Of a DNA stretch of 64,000 nucleotides, positions 26,873 to 36,025 are shown one piece after another (within the stretch, counting starts at the first letter, position 1; the number at the start of each line of letters is the position of its first letter). The stretch is from assembly GCA_963803295.1 (NCBI GenBank), contig CAWDMC010000008.1:1-64000 (forward strand), given 5' to 3'. A program made the position numbers and the translations under genes. The stretch comes from CAWDMC01 sp963803295. Its GTDB lineage: Bacteria; Acidobacteriota; Terriglobia; UBA7540. The notes under the pieces were generated by a model, which saw only the letters and a list, made by a program, of their open reading frames with translations, had not been told where the DNA came from and did no database searches.

Positions 26873-28825
26873 TCAAGCCTGATAAACATGAGGAGAAAGG
26901 AAATAGGGCTGGATCGAGAGTTCGTTGCGAACGAGACGAACGGTTTCGCTAATCATGCAGCAAGACCAAGAGTGCGGGCGCTCTATGCTTGCGAGTACCA
27001 ACCGAATGGTCGGATATACGCCTCGGTGATGCAGTTCTGCAACGACGCGGTAGACCTCGCGGGCGGCGGCCTGTCTTAGCGATTGCCGCATTTCGCGCCT
27101 GTGCTCCACGTAGCGTTTGTGAATGGTGCCCCAGAGATCGGGAAAGTCTTGGCGGATTTGGGTCCTGTGTCCGGCAAGCCTCCTCACGATTGCGGCGCAT
27201 GACGGTGGAGGATATTCAACCAAAGCTTCGGTGAGTTTCTGATGAACGCGCGGACTTACTTGATGACCGCGCCGACTCACTCCATGAACGCGGGGCGCCG
27301 GCCTGGGATGCAGCCTGCGGGATCGCAACTCAGCCGCCAGTTCTGGAAAGCGCGAGGTCAAGGGCTTGACGGTGGCAAACCCGAGCCGTCGTGCCACTTC
27401 CGTCACGGTGGGAATGGGCGATTCATCGAAGGCCGCTCGCAAGCTGTTCTCGGATCCATTCACACGCTGGTTTCTGATGGCCGCGTTCTTAGCCACGATA
27501 GCCAGGCGAAGATCGCGAAAGCCGTCTTTATAAAGGCGCCTCTTACTGCTCAACCCGACCGATAGAGCCGCTGCCTGAAGGCTAGTAAAACTGGCTTTGT
27601 GCAGCTCTTTGATGAGAGCCTGTTCGATCTCGTCGTTGGGCACCGGAGCCTTGCTGGAACAGTGGCGAGGGTCCCTCGTCCGAGTTTGTTTCCGGGCCCT
27701 GTCTGCAATTTCAGAACAAAGAGCTGGGAATCGGTACTGTAGCGAAGTGACCGTCCGATATCCCAACTGCTTGGCGATCTCCTGTAGCGGCGGAGTGAGG
27801 GTGGGCTGACGAGCAGCTTGCAATGCCGCCTCCACGGCACTAGCCGCAACACGGTAATGAGCCTTAACGGTACGCTTCTGATCCGGCTGATTCCCGCCCT
27901 GGATTCGTTGTGTCAAAAGGTGAATCAAGGAGACGTTCCGGCTGCGGCACAATTTGACCAGCGAATCCATACGAGGGATGATCGCATACCGAATCCAATC
28001 TCGGACATGAGAGGAGTGACCTTCCGCGCGAAATCTGCGGTAACCGCCGATTTCCCGGACAAAGCCTCGAACATTTTCCCGGAATAGATCAACTCCCAAG
28101 TGCGTAGGAAGGGTGATCGCCTCGACCAGTAGCGCTCCTATCGTTTCTGCAACCGCGATCTGCTCGGTGAGGTCAGAACCAGAAGTAAAAGTCTGCGGGT
28201 CACACCCCAACCAGCGATAGCATCGCGAACAGTAGCCGGGTCGGGATCTTGAAGAGAACATATACTGCAGTCGGCCGCAAAAAGGGCAGGTCGATTCTAG
28301 GGGACGGCGGTGCTGGGGGCAAACAGTAACCATTTGGAGTGCCCATAGTAGGCGCTCGTATGCGGAACCCGCAGAGGAGCTTTCGACTCCATAACAGAAG
28401 GGACACCACGCCCGGTTTGTGCGCAGGAGATGAACGCAAGAGATCGTGCCGGCCCATGGCAGAGTTGTCAGAAGGTCGAGCCGTTGTCGGCAGGTCAGTT
28501 GTTCGAGCAGAGAAACCCAGAGTCGCGCACGATGTCCTACACCGTTAAGAGTGTGCGCGGTGATATAGAAAGAGTATCCGGGCAGGCTTCTGGGGACTTT
28601 ACCTGCTGCAATACCTTTCGTACAAGGGATTCGCGGCAGCAACTCATGGTTAACCAGAGCGCCCGTTTCCACAGCGTGCGCTAGCGACAACCGTGCAATG
28701 TAGCCGGTGAGACTTTCAATCGCCGTTGAGCCCACACCGATCGGCGCTAGAGAGTAAAGGTAACTTCGACCAGTGACATGGGGAGGTGACGGTTCCCAGC
28801 CTTCGTAGACCTCATCATCATGCAT
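26873..28825 (-). CDS. tniQ: TniQ/TnsD-family target-selection protein
   Basis: The 650-aa size is that of TnsD rather than short CAST TniQ. The N-terminal TniQ domain (SLTGYIARLSLAHAV) is followed by zinc-finger pairs: CPFC at 141-144, CPQH at 169-172, CPFC at 180-183 and CSRC at 199-202. The C-terminal half holds about four helix-turn-helix-like repeats (for example LQEIAKQLGYRTVTSLQYRF, VTEVARRLGFATVKPL), as expected for a sequence-specific DNA reader. Its start overlaps the tnsC stop by 8 bases; I chose the ATG at 28825 because the upstream extension overlaps tnsC. It likely directs insertion to a fixed attachment site. Confidence 0.88.
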   Translation of the reverse strand: MHDDEVYEGWEPSPPHVTGRSYLYSLAPIGVGSTAIESLTGYIARLSLAHAVETGALVNHELLPRIPCTKGIAAGKVPRSLPGYSFYITAHTLNGVGHRARLWVSLLEQLTCRQRLDLLTTLPWAGTISCVHLLRTNRAWCPFCYGVESSSAGSAYERLLWALQMVTVCPQHRRPLESTCPFCGRLQYMFSSRSRPGYCSRCYRWLGCDPQTFTSGSDLTEQIAVAETIGALLVEAITLPTHLGVDLFRENVRGFVREIGGYRRFRAEGHSSHVRDWIRYAIIPRMDSLVKLCRSRNVSLIHLLTQRIQGGNQPDQKRTVKAHYRVAASAVEAALQAARQPTLTPPLQEIAKQLGYRTVTSLQYRFPALCSEIADRARKQTRTRDPRHCSSKAPVPNDEIEQALIKELHKASFTSLQAAALSVGLSSKRRLYKDGFRDLRLAIVAKNAAIRNQRVNGSENSLRAAFDESPIPTVTEVARRLGFATVKPLTSRFPELAAELRSRRLHPRPAPRVHGVSRRGHQVSPRVHQKLTEALVEYPPPSCAAIVRRLAGHRTQIRQDFPDLWGTIHKRYVEHRREMRQSLRQAAAREVYRVVAELHHRGVYPTIRLVLASIERPHSWSCCMISETVRLVRNELSIQPYFLSPHVYQA

Positions 28826-29954
28826 ACGCTGCCGCTGTTTCCGGTGTGATCGGATCTCTTCGGGGGGCACGCTGGCCCGGCCTTCCCGTTTTTCGCTTCC
28901 CTGAAGGCGGGGTCCCGTCAGCTTCGGGATGCCCACTCGCGTGCGACTGCACTGCGATGCCCAACAAGGTCCGGAGCCGCAGCCTCGCATCCTCGTGATC
29001 GTTAAGCCGCGTTTCCCCCTCGCGTGATTCAGCAAGGACCTTCTCGCATTGCGAAATCGAGAGCGCGGTTCTTTCCAAATGCTCAAGCGAGAGTCTCACA
29101 GCGCCATGTTTTATCGCGCGCACACAGGCGCGCATCAGCCACTCTTTCAGAATGCCAACGCAGCCTACAGAGCGTTCATAGAGAAAGTCCCAGATGGCCA
29201 TCAGGTCCGTTGCGGCTTCGGTGAATGGCAACTGTTTCTGGAAGGTGAGCAGAACACTGCGAAATACCTGCCGGTCTTCGGCAGAGTCGGCTCGGTATCG
29301 CTGAAAGTGCAGGTCCACGCTGCGACGACTTAACTGAGCGCTCAGATTGCGAAAGGCGAGCAGCTCATAGGTACCCAGGAGCACATGCACGGTCTCGGTG
29401 CGATTGGCGATCGACTTGATGACATCCAATTGATCCGATAGCCGACGACCGGAAGCAATCCGCGCCAGATGTTGCGCTTCGTCGACGAAGACCACGGGAG
29501 GACGTCGATGACGGAGGGCCTGCTCGACGGCGTATCCTAACTCCGCGGCGCCAGCCATCGATGAAGGCGTGTCGGGTGCCTGCCTGGTTTTGAGATCGAT
29601 GAGGGGCTCATTCATAGCCGCCAGCACGCGGCTGAAGTAATCCCGCCAACGGAACCTGCCCGTATCTGGTGGGACGACCTCTATGCTGACGAAGGGGAGC
29701 CGTCCGGGATCCGTGGCCATCGCCGGACCCATCTGCTGGAGCAAGAGGTTTTCGACTTTCATCCGGAGGGTTGTCTTACCAACTCCGGTTGGACCTAACA
29801 CGAACACGAGCGAGCCGGGCGCTGCGCCATCGATCGCATCCATGAGTTCGTCGCGCGCCTCTACCAGCCGCGGGTGCGCCATCGTGAACTTGCAGAAACG
29901 CTCCAGGCGTTCGATCAGGTGAGGTTCTCTCGCCTCCAGGTTGTCAAGCCGCAT
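28818..29954 (-). CDS. tnsC: TnsC/TniB-family AAA+ transposition regulator
   Basis: This 378-aa protein has Walker A GPTGVGKT at residues 54-61 and Walker B VVFVDEAQHL in its central part, followed by the sensor-like LLGTYELL. TnsC proteins form ATP-dependent rings that link the TniQ target complex to the TnsAB transposase. The start codon shares bases with the tnsAB stop, giving tight coupling. The frame is intact. Confidence 0.92.
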   Translation of the reverse strand: MRLDNLEAREPHLIERLERFCKFTMAHPRLVEARDELMDAIDGAAPGSLVFVLGPTGVGKTTLRMKVENLLLQQMGPAMATDPGRLPFVSIEVVPPDTGRFRWRDYFSRVLAAMNEPLIDLKTRQAPDTPSSMAGAAELGYAVEQALRHRRPPVVFVDEAQHLARIASGRRLSDQLDVIKSIANRTETVHVLLGTYELLAFRNLSAQLSRRSVDLHFQRYRADSAEDRQVFRSVLLTFQKQLPFTEAATDLMAIWDFLYERSVGCVGILKEWLMRACVRAIKHGAVRLSLEHLERTALSISQCEKVLAESREGETRLNDHEDARLRLRTLLGIAVQSHASGHPEADGTPPSGKRKTGRPGQRAPRRDPITPETAAAYA

Positions 29955-32437
29955 CAGATCTCCCCATAGATTGGAAGAGAAGCGGGCGGGTCGATAGGTG
30001 GGTGGGTATCCCGCACCGATTGACGTTCGCGCCGATGATCAGCAGGTTGATCCACTGGCTTTGTGGATGTCCCCGGCTGAGTCTGAAGCGACCGGGCTTC
30101 GAGGTCGCTCAGTCTCTGTATCAATATTGATTCTTCGACTTCGACGGATTCCAGAAACTCAGCGAGCTTTCTGGCCGTGATCACGAACTGGGCGGAATGG
30201 TTCTCACCCCGCTTCCGCAGCTCCTCGCTCGCCAGCTGGACTTCACGTTCCGAACGACCATGCAGAACCGTATAGCATTCTGAATGGCATTCGACCCACT
30301 GTCCGTCTACAAAAGCATAAGCGGTGCCTACATCGAAAGGATCGTAACGGACGGAAACTTGTCGAGTCTCCCAAGTTGGGTTCCGGAAATGTTCCGACCA
30401 ATAATAAAGATGATTCACCTTCATGCCTCGACCGGCCGCGATCTTGGCCGTACCCTTACGGGTCGAAGGCAACGTGAGGATGAGAAAATCCCGGTCGTAG
30501 TTGATCTTGCGGTGGGAACGGGTGCCGGTCTGGGCCATCGCGGCGTCGTAAGCTTCCCGTGGGCTCTGTCCTAACGCCGGATGATCGATCGTGTCGTAAA
30601 TCTCATAGGCATATTCACTCAGCCTTTGGTGTATCTCTTTCAGCGGCCACGCGGCATGGTTCTGGGGATTCGCGCTTTTCGTGACCTGGCGGGTACTACG
30701 CGCCACTTGTGTGTTGCCCTGCAGATTATGAAGAAAACGCTGATTCGCCGTTCCGAAGACACGCTCGCAGGTGGAGCCGAAGCGAGCCTTTGCCGGCGGC
30801 CTGGTTTTTTTCGTGACTTCGCAACGTGCCAACAGCGTTTCGAAATAGATGCTCTCGAACTCCCTGCCTCCGTCCATTACCAGGATCTGAGGCAGGCGGG
30901 AATGCCGACGCACACACTCGCGCAGGATCATCATGCAGGAACGGTAACTCGGAGGGTCGAAAGTAAGGTGTAGAGCGAGGATGCGGCGAGAAAACGCGTC
31001 GGTCAAAAGCGAAATCCAGGGACGTCCCAGGACGCGCCCCGTCTGGGAGCAGACTGCCCAGACATCTGCCTGCGTATGGTCGATGTGGGCAATCTCGAAG
31101 GGCCGGTCCCCATGGCGCGGTGTGCGTTGTTCCAACTCCCAGTAGAACGGCTGAAGGGAGTAAGCGGCGCGGTGGCCCCGCCGTTTTTGGGTCTGTTCAG
31201 CCCCGGCGCGATAGTGGACAGCGATGGTGAAAGTCTTATAGCTCGGAGCAAGTATCTGCCGGCGGTCGCAGGCGAGCTTCAGGGCCGACCACGTCGCGTA
31301 CATGGTTTTCTGCTTTAGGGTCTCGTAGTCCTTATCAATACACTCCATCATCAAGGACCGTGATTGTTCCGGGAGTCTATTGACGGGGTTGCCGTGATTC
31401 GGCTCGGGCAGCAGGCCTAGATAGCCGCTGTCGTGTTCAATCTGCGCAGCCCGATGAGCCGCTATCCAGCGCCGTAAGGTCCGGCGAGGTACGGGTTCGT
31501 GACACTCGCCCCGCAACGCCCGAGAAACGATGTGAAACCGGCGAGTGGCCTCAGCCAGATCGGCTTCGCTCGCAGACAAGAGACGGCGCTGCATCTGTGA
31601 GGCGTTGATGTCTGTACCGTAAGCCGGGTGGGCGGTGGGGAATCCCACCTGACTGCCATCAGGGCGCGGCGACTTCTCCAACCAGAGTCTGACCTTCTCC
31701 GGTTCCGGCAGCAACACCGATTGGAGATCGACGGAAATGTCCCCGGTTGCGATGAGAGAGTAAACTTCGTCTCGGCTCACCTCGCCATCCGTTGCCCGGA
31801 ACAGATCTTCTAGCGAGCACCCAGGCCAGGCTGCAATCTGAGCCAAGACCCGCTGCCGGGAAAGGGAGCTGACCTCCGGTGTGGTTCTCAGGTAATCTTC
31901 AAGGAACTGGATGTTGCGTTGGAAACCCCAATTAATCTCGGCAGAGGATCGAACCTGGTAGTAGAGCCCAAAGCGCTCAGCGTAATCTCGGCCAGGCGGG
32001 CAGATCCAGGTGAAATCGCCGCGACAATATCGGTTCGGGTTGCGCTCCGCAAGCCGAATCAGCTCCTCTTCTGTCTTACACTCTTCCCACCCCGCGCGGT
32101 TCGCTCGGATTACGAAAAAGTCCGGCGTGTGTGAAACTCTAAGACGTTTCCCGACGGCCGAACAATAGTCGAGCTTGATCGAGGGAGCCTGGTCGTAATA
32201 CTCGAATACCTCATCATCGTGCTCCAGTTGGTACACAACCGGCAGCTCAACGCGATGGCTTTCAAATTGGATCGTGACTCCCATCTTCCTGCTGGGATAG
32301 CGCCCGGTGACGTTCGAGTGGCCACAGCCCACGCGCCGAGCCGGCTGCGAACTCCGAACATGAGCCACTACGGATAGCGCCTCATCGGAAAGACCGATCC
32401 GCTTCGCCCAGGCCGCGAAATCCTGTTCACTCAACAT
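29954..32437 (-). CDS. tnsAB: TnsA-TnsB fusion transposase
   Basis: This 827-aa protein begins with a TnsA-like endonuclease: a Glu in VELPVVYQLEHDDEV (E64), D106 in HTPDFFV and K121 in EECKTEEE, forming the E-D-K pattern of TnsA. It has the DEVFEYYDQAP context typical of the family. The rest is TnsB: a DDE integrase core with D453 (HIDHTQAD), D522 (LVMDGGREFE) and E558 (STCERVFG), then a Mu-type C-terminal domain. TnsA cuts the 5' strands and TnsB the 3' strands, so one polypeptide should do cut-and-paste transposition. TnsA-TnsB fusions are known in some Tn7-like and type I-B CRISPR-associated elements. Confidence 0.88.
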   Translation of the reverse strand: MLSEQDFAAWAKRIGLSDEALSVVAHVRSSQPARRVGCGHSNVTGRYPSRKMGVTIQFESHRVELPVVYQLEHDDEVFEYYDQAPSIKLDYCSAVGKRLRVSHTPDFFVIRANRAGWEECKTEEELIRLAERNPNRYCRGDFTWICPPGRDYAERFGLYYQVRSSAEINWGFQRNIQFLEDYLRTTPEVSSLSRQRVLAQIAAWPGCSLEDLFRATDGEVSRDEVYSLIATGDISVDLQSVLLPEPEKVRLWLEKSPRPDGSQVGFPTAHPAYGTDINASQMQRRLLSASEADLAEATRRFHIVSRALRGECHEPVPRRTLRRWIAAHRAAQIEHDSGYLGLLPEPNHGNPVNRLPEQSRSLMMECIDKDYETLKQKTMYATWSALKLACDRRQILAPSYKTFTIAVHYRAGAEQTQKRRGHRAAYSLQPFYWELEQRTPRHGDRPFEIAHIDHTQADVWAVCSQTGRVLGRPWISLLTDAFSRRILALHLTFDPPSYRSCMMILRECVRRHSRLPQILVMDGGREFESIYFETLLARCEVTKKTRPPAKARFGSTCERVFGTANQRFLHNLQGNTQVARSTRQVTKSANPQNHAAWPLKEIHQRLSEYAYEIYDTIDHPALGQSPREAYDAAMAQTGTRSHRKINYDRDFLILTLPSTRKGTAKIAAGRGMKVNHLYYWSEHFRNPTWETRQVSVRYDPFDVGTAYAFVDGQWVECHSECYTVLHGRSEREVQLASEELRKRGENHSAQFVITARKLAEFLESVEVEESILIQRLSDLEARSLQTQPGTSTKPVDQPADHRRERQSVRDTHPPIDPPASLPIYGEI

Positions 32438-32465
32438 TCCCCGATCTGCCCTCCAACTTGTCGCC

Positions 32466-32795
32466 TCACCGGCGAGGCACCCTCCTGCGTTTGGCTTTCA
32501 AAGCCTGGGTGTAGCGTACGCCCGCCTCGTTGACCAGTTCCTGGATGCGCCGTCCATTAGCGAGTGCCTCACGAATCTCGGGAACCAGTTGCTCAGGAAC
32601 GTAAATCGAGAATCGCTTGCTACCACGCCGCCCATACAGGGCGTAACTGGAGTGACCTTCCCCCCTGGCGCAGGCCGGGCAGTTCTTACGGATGCAAGGG
32701 CTCTTGCGTAAACACAGAGATCCAGCCGCAATGGGCGAAAGCTTCTGCACCTCGGCGTGGAACCATCGGATGACTTGATCAGGAGTCTCAGCCAT
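32466..32795 (-). CDS. Small Cys-rich DUF6788-like protein
   Basis: This 109-aa protein has a Cys pattern (C-x4-C-x4-C-x2-C in CLRKSPCIRKNCPACARGEG) followed by a conserved-looking strand-rich part (SSYALYGRRGSKRFSIYVP) and a helical tail. This matches the layout of DUF6788-type small proteins common beside transposases. It is the first gene of the tns operon, 28 bp upstream of tnsAB. The function is unknown; a small zinc-binding DNA or protein adaptor is plausible. Confidence 0.6.
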   Translation of the reverse strand: MAETPDQVIRWFHAEVQKLSPIAAGSLCLRKSPCIRKNCPACARGEGHSSYALYGRRGSKRFSIYVPEQLVPEIREALANGRRIQELVNEAGVRYTQALKAKRRRVPRR

Positions 32796-32879
32796 GTACG
32801 TAAGTTACTATACACACATACCACACGCCGAAGCAAGGCATTTTCTTGCCCGCGTCGTCCTCCTCGTTGAAATCTGCAC

Positions 32880-32999
32880 TTGCGGCCAAACGATGGTTCA
32901 AAACCACAAACCGGTGACGAGCTGCGGCCGTAAAGGACTTACGAGCGATGAGCGGCCAAACGATGGTTCAAAAGTGGCCAAACGATGCTTCAAGTCACA
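32880..32999 (-). repeat. Right transposon end with three TnsB-type binding sites
   Basis: Complementary copies of the left-end sites lie near 32886-32904, 32953-32971 and 32976-32995, with TAAAGGACTTAC between the first two. The terminal ...CTTCAAGTCACA mirrors the left terminus. The end is 101 bp upstream of the ardC start codon. Confidence 0.85.
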
Positions 33000-33100
33000 T
33001 CTCCTCCGGCCCCTCCAAAAAAAGCAGCCCTTGGCCTTGCGAGCAGGCCCAATCGCCTTGGGCGCGCCGCAAGAAGCGGCGGCAGAAAAGGAGAAAAAAC

Positions 33101-34006
33101 ATGACCGAGGAAATCACAAACCGGCAGACATCAGCAGAGGCGACGGGTGCAGTTCGTTCCGCCCAGCAGGGCATCACAGGTCAGCGCGCGAAAGGCGCTG
33201 AGAGAAAACCCATGATCTCGTGGGCGGCGATTCTGCAGGAAGCAGTAACAAAGCCCGGCTACATCCACGAAGCATACAGCCGGTTCCGTAATTTTTCGAT
33301 TGGTAATCAGATTCTAGCTCTTTACCAGTGCGTAGAACGCTCGCTTCCGCCAGGTCCACTGGCGACCTTCCCGAAGTGGAAGGAGCTCGGCCGGCATGTG
33401 AAGAAGGGCGAGAAGGCATTACACTCTGTATGCCGCGTGACCTGCAGGCGAAAGGCGAGGGTCAAAGCAGAGGACGGCACAGAACACGAAGAGGAATTCC
33501 CATTCACCCATTTCATTTGGCGGGCGATATGGTTCACGTTAGCTCAAACCCAAGGCGCTGAATACAAGCCGCAGGAGGTTTCGGACTGGAACGAGCAATC
33601 TGCGCTTACGGCGCTCAAACTCGAACGCGAGGAGTTCCAACAGTTGAACGGCAACGTTCAGGGCTACGCGAAGCGTGGCCGGAAGATCGCCGTGAGCCCG
33701 ATTGCAGCACACCCTTTCAAGACACTTTTCCACGAAATCGCCCACATCCTCATGCACGTTGAGCAGGAGGGCGACTTATCTGACTCTCAGACAATCCCAC
33801 ATGCCCTCAACGAAGTCGAGGCCGAGGCAGTCGCACTGCTATGCTGCGAATCACTCGGATTGCCCGGAGCGGAGTTCAGCCGAGGCTATATTCAGTCCTG
33901 GGGACAGGGCCAGGCCATCAGCGAACGTTCCGCCCAACGCATTTTCCGCGCTGCCGATCAGATTCTCCGCGCTGGCCAACAGACTATGGATGGTCCTGGC
34001 CGATAA
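33101..34006 (+). CDS. ardC: ArdC-like antirestriction protein
   Basis: The ATG at 33101 is preceded by AAAAGGAGAAAAAAC. The 301-aa protein has the ArdC layout: an N-terminal ssDNA-binding domain (YSRFRNFSIGNQILALYQ, then FPKWKELGRHVKKGEKA) and a C-terminal zincin domain with HEIAHILMH and a downstream EVEAEAVALL acidic motif. ArdC proteins are carried by conjugative elements and protect incoming single-stranded DNA from host restriction. Here it fits with the conjugation genes at 47-64 kb. The Tn7-like right end lies just upstream and may have replaced its promoter. Confidence 0.88.
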   Translation: MTEEITNRQTSAEATGAVRSAQQGITGQRAKGAERKPMISWAAILQEAVTKPGYIHEAYSRFRNFSIGNQILALYQCVERSLPPGPLATFPKWKELGRHVKKGEKALHSVCRVTCRRKARVKAEDGTEHEEEFPFTHFIWRAIWFTLAQTQGAEYKPQEVSDWNEQSALTALKLEREEFQQLNGNVQGYAKRGRKIAVSPIAAHPFKTLFHEIAHILMHVEQEGDLSDSQTIPHALNEVEAEAVALLCCESLGLPGAEFSRGYIQSWGQGQAISERSAQRIFRAADQILRAGQQTMDGPGR

Positions 34007-34096
34007 TTGTGACGTTTCGGCAAGCCTGCATGACCTGAACTGAACGGTGTTGGTAACGTCAGTCTGTGCCCCAAGGGACTAGAGGAGGACAGATTG

Positions 34097-34426
34097 ATGA
34101 TTGGCGGAAAGACGCGTGTTCATCGTCCTACAATGGAACGAGTTCGTCGGCGGTTCGAGCGCTGGCGGACCAGCCGTCCGCACTTTTCTCCCATCCCCCA
34201 AGACCTTTGGACGTTGGCGGTGGAGGTGGCCCGAGAACACGGGGTGAACGCCACCGCTCATGTCCTTCATCTCAATCACACGGCGCTGAAGAAGCGCGTC
34301 CAGTCGGTAAAGGCGAACTCCGGCTTGGAAAGACCGGTGCGGCGGCGATCCACGGCAAGGGCGTGGAGCTTTGAGGCGCACTTAACCCGCGAAGAGCAGG
34401 ACGGCCGCAAAGAGATTCACAATTGA
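34097..34426 (+). CDS. Small basic helix-turn-helix-like protein
   Basis: An AGGAGG (34082-34088) sits 8 bases before the ATG at 34097. The 109-aa product has a basic N-terminus, then IPQDLWTLAVEVAREHGVN followed by a second helix ending in LNHTALKKRV, which looks like a helix-turn-helix. The C-terminus may be altered by the IS1380 insertion just downstream. Proteins of this type occur near transposases, but I cannot assign a function. Confidence 0.5.
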   Translation: MIGGKTRVHRPTMERVRRRFERWRTSRPHFSPIPQDLWTLAVEVAREHGVNATAHVLHLNHTALKKRVQSVKANSGLERPVRRRSTARAWSFEAHLTREEQDGRKEIHN

Positions 34427-34694
34427 TATAGACACCGCCGGTTCAGCGCCTGTTCCCGCTTAATGCCTAATCGCCAACCAGTTTGGCCAAACACCACAAA
34501 CGCGCCCTCGCTTGTGCACAGGGACGAATGGCTGCTACTGCTGAAGTGTGGTGCCGGCGACTTGTTGATGGAGTGCCGGATTGAACTACCCGACAATCGC
34601 GATTGAAAAAGAGGATTAAAGGCAGAACACCTTGTTGGCAGAAGTGTTATAAGGAGTTTGGGGATTCCAAAACACGACACCAACAAGGTGAACT

Positions 34695-36006
34695 GTGAGA
34701 AACAAAATACAACAGACGCTGTTGCCGATCAAGCTGGAAGCCAGCGAGGAACGGCTGACGAGCCTGGCGGGGTTGATCGTGGTGGAGGAGTTGGCGCAGG
34801 CGAAGGGACTCTGGCAGCGGGTGGACGAGTTGTTTCCCAAGCCGGGGAGCGGGCGAGGGTATCGGGCCAGTGCTTATGTGAAGCCGCTGGTGTGGATGCT
34901 GCAGGCGGGAGGGCGACGGCTGGAAGACGTGCGGGAGTTGCGGGCGGAGCAAACGGTGCTGCGGCGCTTGGGGCTGGAAGCATTACCCTCGGCGGACGCC
35001 ATGGGGGACTGGCTGCGGCGGACGGGCGGGCAGGGGGTGGAAGCGCTGCGAGCGGTGAACGGAGAGTTGGTGGCGAGTACGCTGGCGGCGGGGCCGGAGG
35101 AATTGACGCTGGATGTGGACGCCACGATTATCGAGGCCGAGAAACGGGAGGCGGAGTGGACCTACGCCAAGGTGAAGGGCTATCAACCTTTGGTGGGATA
35201 CGTGGGTGGGGTAGCCGTGCACCATGAGTTTCGGGCGGGGAATGAGTCGGCGGGCGGGAAGGCCGTAGAGTTTCTGCAAGGGTGCGTGGAGCAACTGCCG
35301 GTAGGGAAAAGGATTTATCTGCGCAGTGATAGCGCTTTCTATCAGGCCGGGGTGATGAATCACTGCTGGGAGCGGGGGTGGACGTTCACGATCACGGCGG
35401 ACCAGGACTGCGCGGTGAAAGCCGCCATCGGGCAGATTGCGGAGAGCGCCTGGAAGGCGTACCGGACGCGGGAGGGGATAGCGACGGACCGGGAGATTGC
35501 CGAAACGGTGCATTGTTTGAACCAGAGCCAGAGGGCCTTCCGGCTGATCGTGGTGCGGTGGAAGAATCCGCAGCCGAGCTTGTTCGAAGCGCAGCCGTAT
35601 TGCTATCACGCGGTGGCCAGCAACCGCCCGGCGGGGGAGAGCGCCAGCGAGGTGTTGTGGGGACACAACCAGCGGGGGGAGGCGGAGAACTGGCATAAGG
35701 AGTTGAAGCTGGAGTTGGGGATGGAGCAGATGCCCTGCGGGCAGCAGGAAGCCAATGTCCTGTTTTTTGCGGTTGGGGTGCTGGCCTACAACCAACCTGA
35801 GTCTGGTGCTGAAAGCGAACTTGCTGCCGCTGGAATACCGGCAGGCGAGCGTGGCGACGCTGCGCTGGCAACTGTATCGTGTGGCGGGCAAGCTGGTGCG
35901 GCATGCGCGGGTTTGGGTCTTGCAGGTGCGGGCGGAAAGCGAGAAGTTGGCGCTGCTGGCAGCGGCCCGTCGGCAATGCTATGAGCTGAGCCTGACCTCA
36001 GCCTAG
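34695..36006 (+). pseudogene. IS1380-family transposase, frameshifted near its C-terminus
   Basis: The first 370 codons show the IS1380 DDE pattern: DVDATIIEAEK (first Asp), LRSDSAFYQAGV (second Asp) and a later NWHKELKLELGMEQMPC segment containing the Glu. One extra base near 35796 changes frame after LAYN. The overlapping frame then supplies the expected tail (LSLVLKANLLPLEYR... to LSLTSA) ending at 36006. All catalytic residues lie before the shift, so the copy could be weakly active or the shift could be a sequence error. Confidence 0.85.
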
Positions 36007-36025
36007 CTTATCCAGCTAAGCTAGG
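36002..36025 (+). repeat. Perfect hairpin at the transposase stop
   Basis: CCTAGCTTA and TAAGCTAGG form a 9-bp perfect stem with a 6-base loop, and the transposase stop codon lies within the left arm. No T-run follows. The stretch 36026-36321 contains a second inverted pair (GGTAGTGG near 36109, CCACTACC near 36171) and no gene. Confidence 0.6.

Larger units (their letters stand above)
25514..32999 (-). mobile_element. Tn7-like transposon with TnsA-TnsB fusion
   Basis: The ends begin TGTGACTTGAAGCATC and are inverted relative to each other, staying similar for about 70 bp. Each holds three copies of a site close to TTGAACCATCGTTTGGCCG. Between them, on the minus strand reading inward from the right end, lie a small Cys-rich protein, TnsAB, TnsC, TniQ/TnsD-like and a Crp/Fnr regulator. 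Tn7 itself also reads its tns genes inward from the right end. Total length is 7486 bp. The five bases outside each end (CGATT left, TCTCC right) do not match, so no target duplication was found. All frames are intact, so the machinery may be functional. Confidence 0.9.

Noticed and set aside
26512..26952. Plus-strand frame between the Crp/Fnr gene and tniQ
   Set aside because: It overlaps the tniQ end, has low-complexity composition and no ribosome site or recognisable motif.
25250..33000. CRISPR array or Cas genes linked to the Tn7-like element
   Set aside because: No regularly spaced direct repeats of 25-40 bp and no Cascade, Cas12 or Cas6-like frames were seen; the only repeats are the transposase sites and short AAATCAG copies.
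35700..36006. Programmed frameshift in the IS1380 transposase
   Set aside because: IS1380 transposases are single-frame, there is no slippery heptamer with a downstream structure at the junction, and similar shifts occur in many unrelated genes here.
36002..36025. Rho-independent terminator
   Set aside because: The stem is strong but is followed by TTGGGA rather than a T-run, and it overlaps the stop codon; it may be an element-internal palindrome instead.
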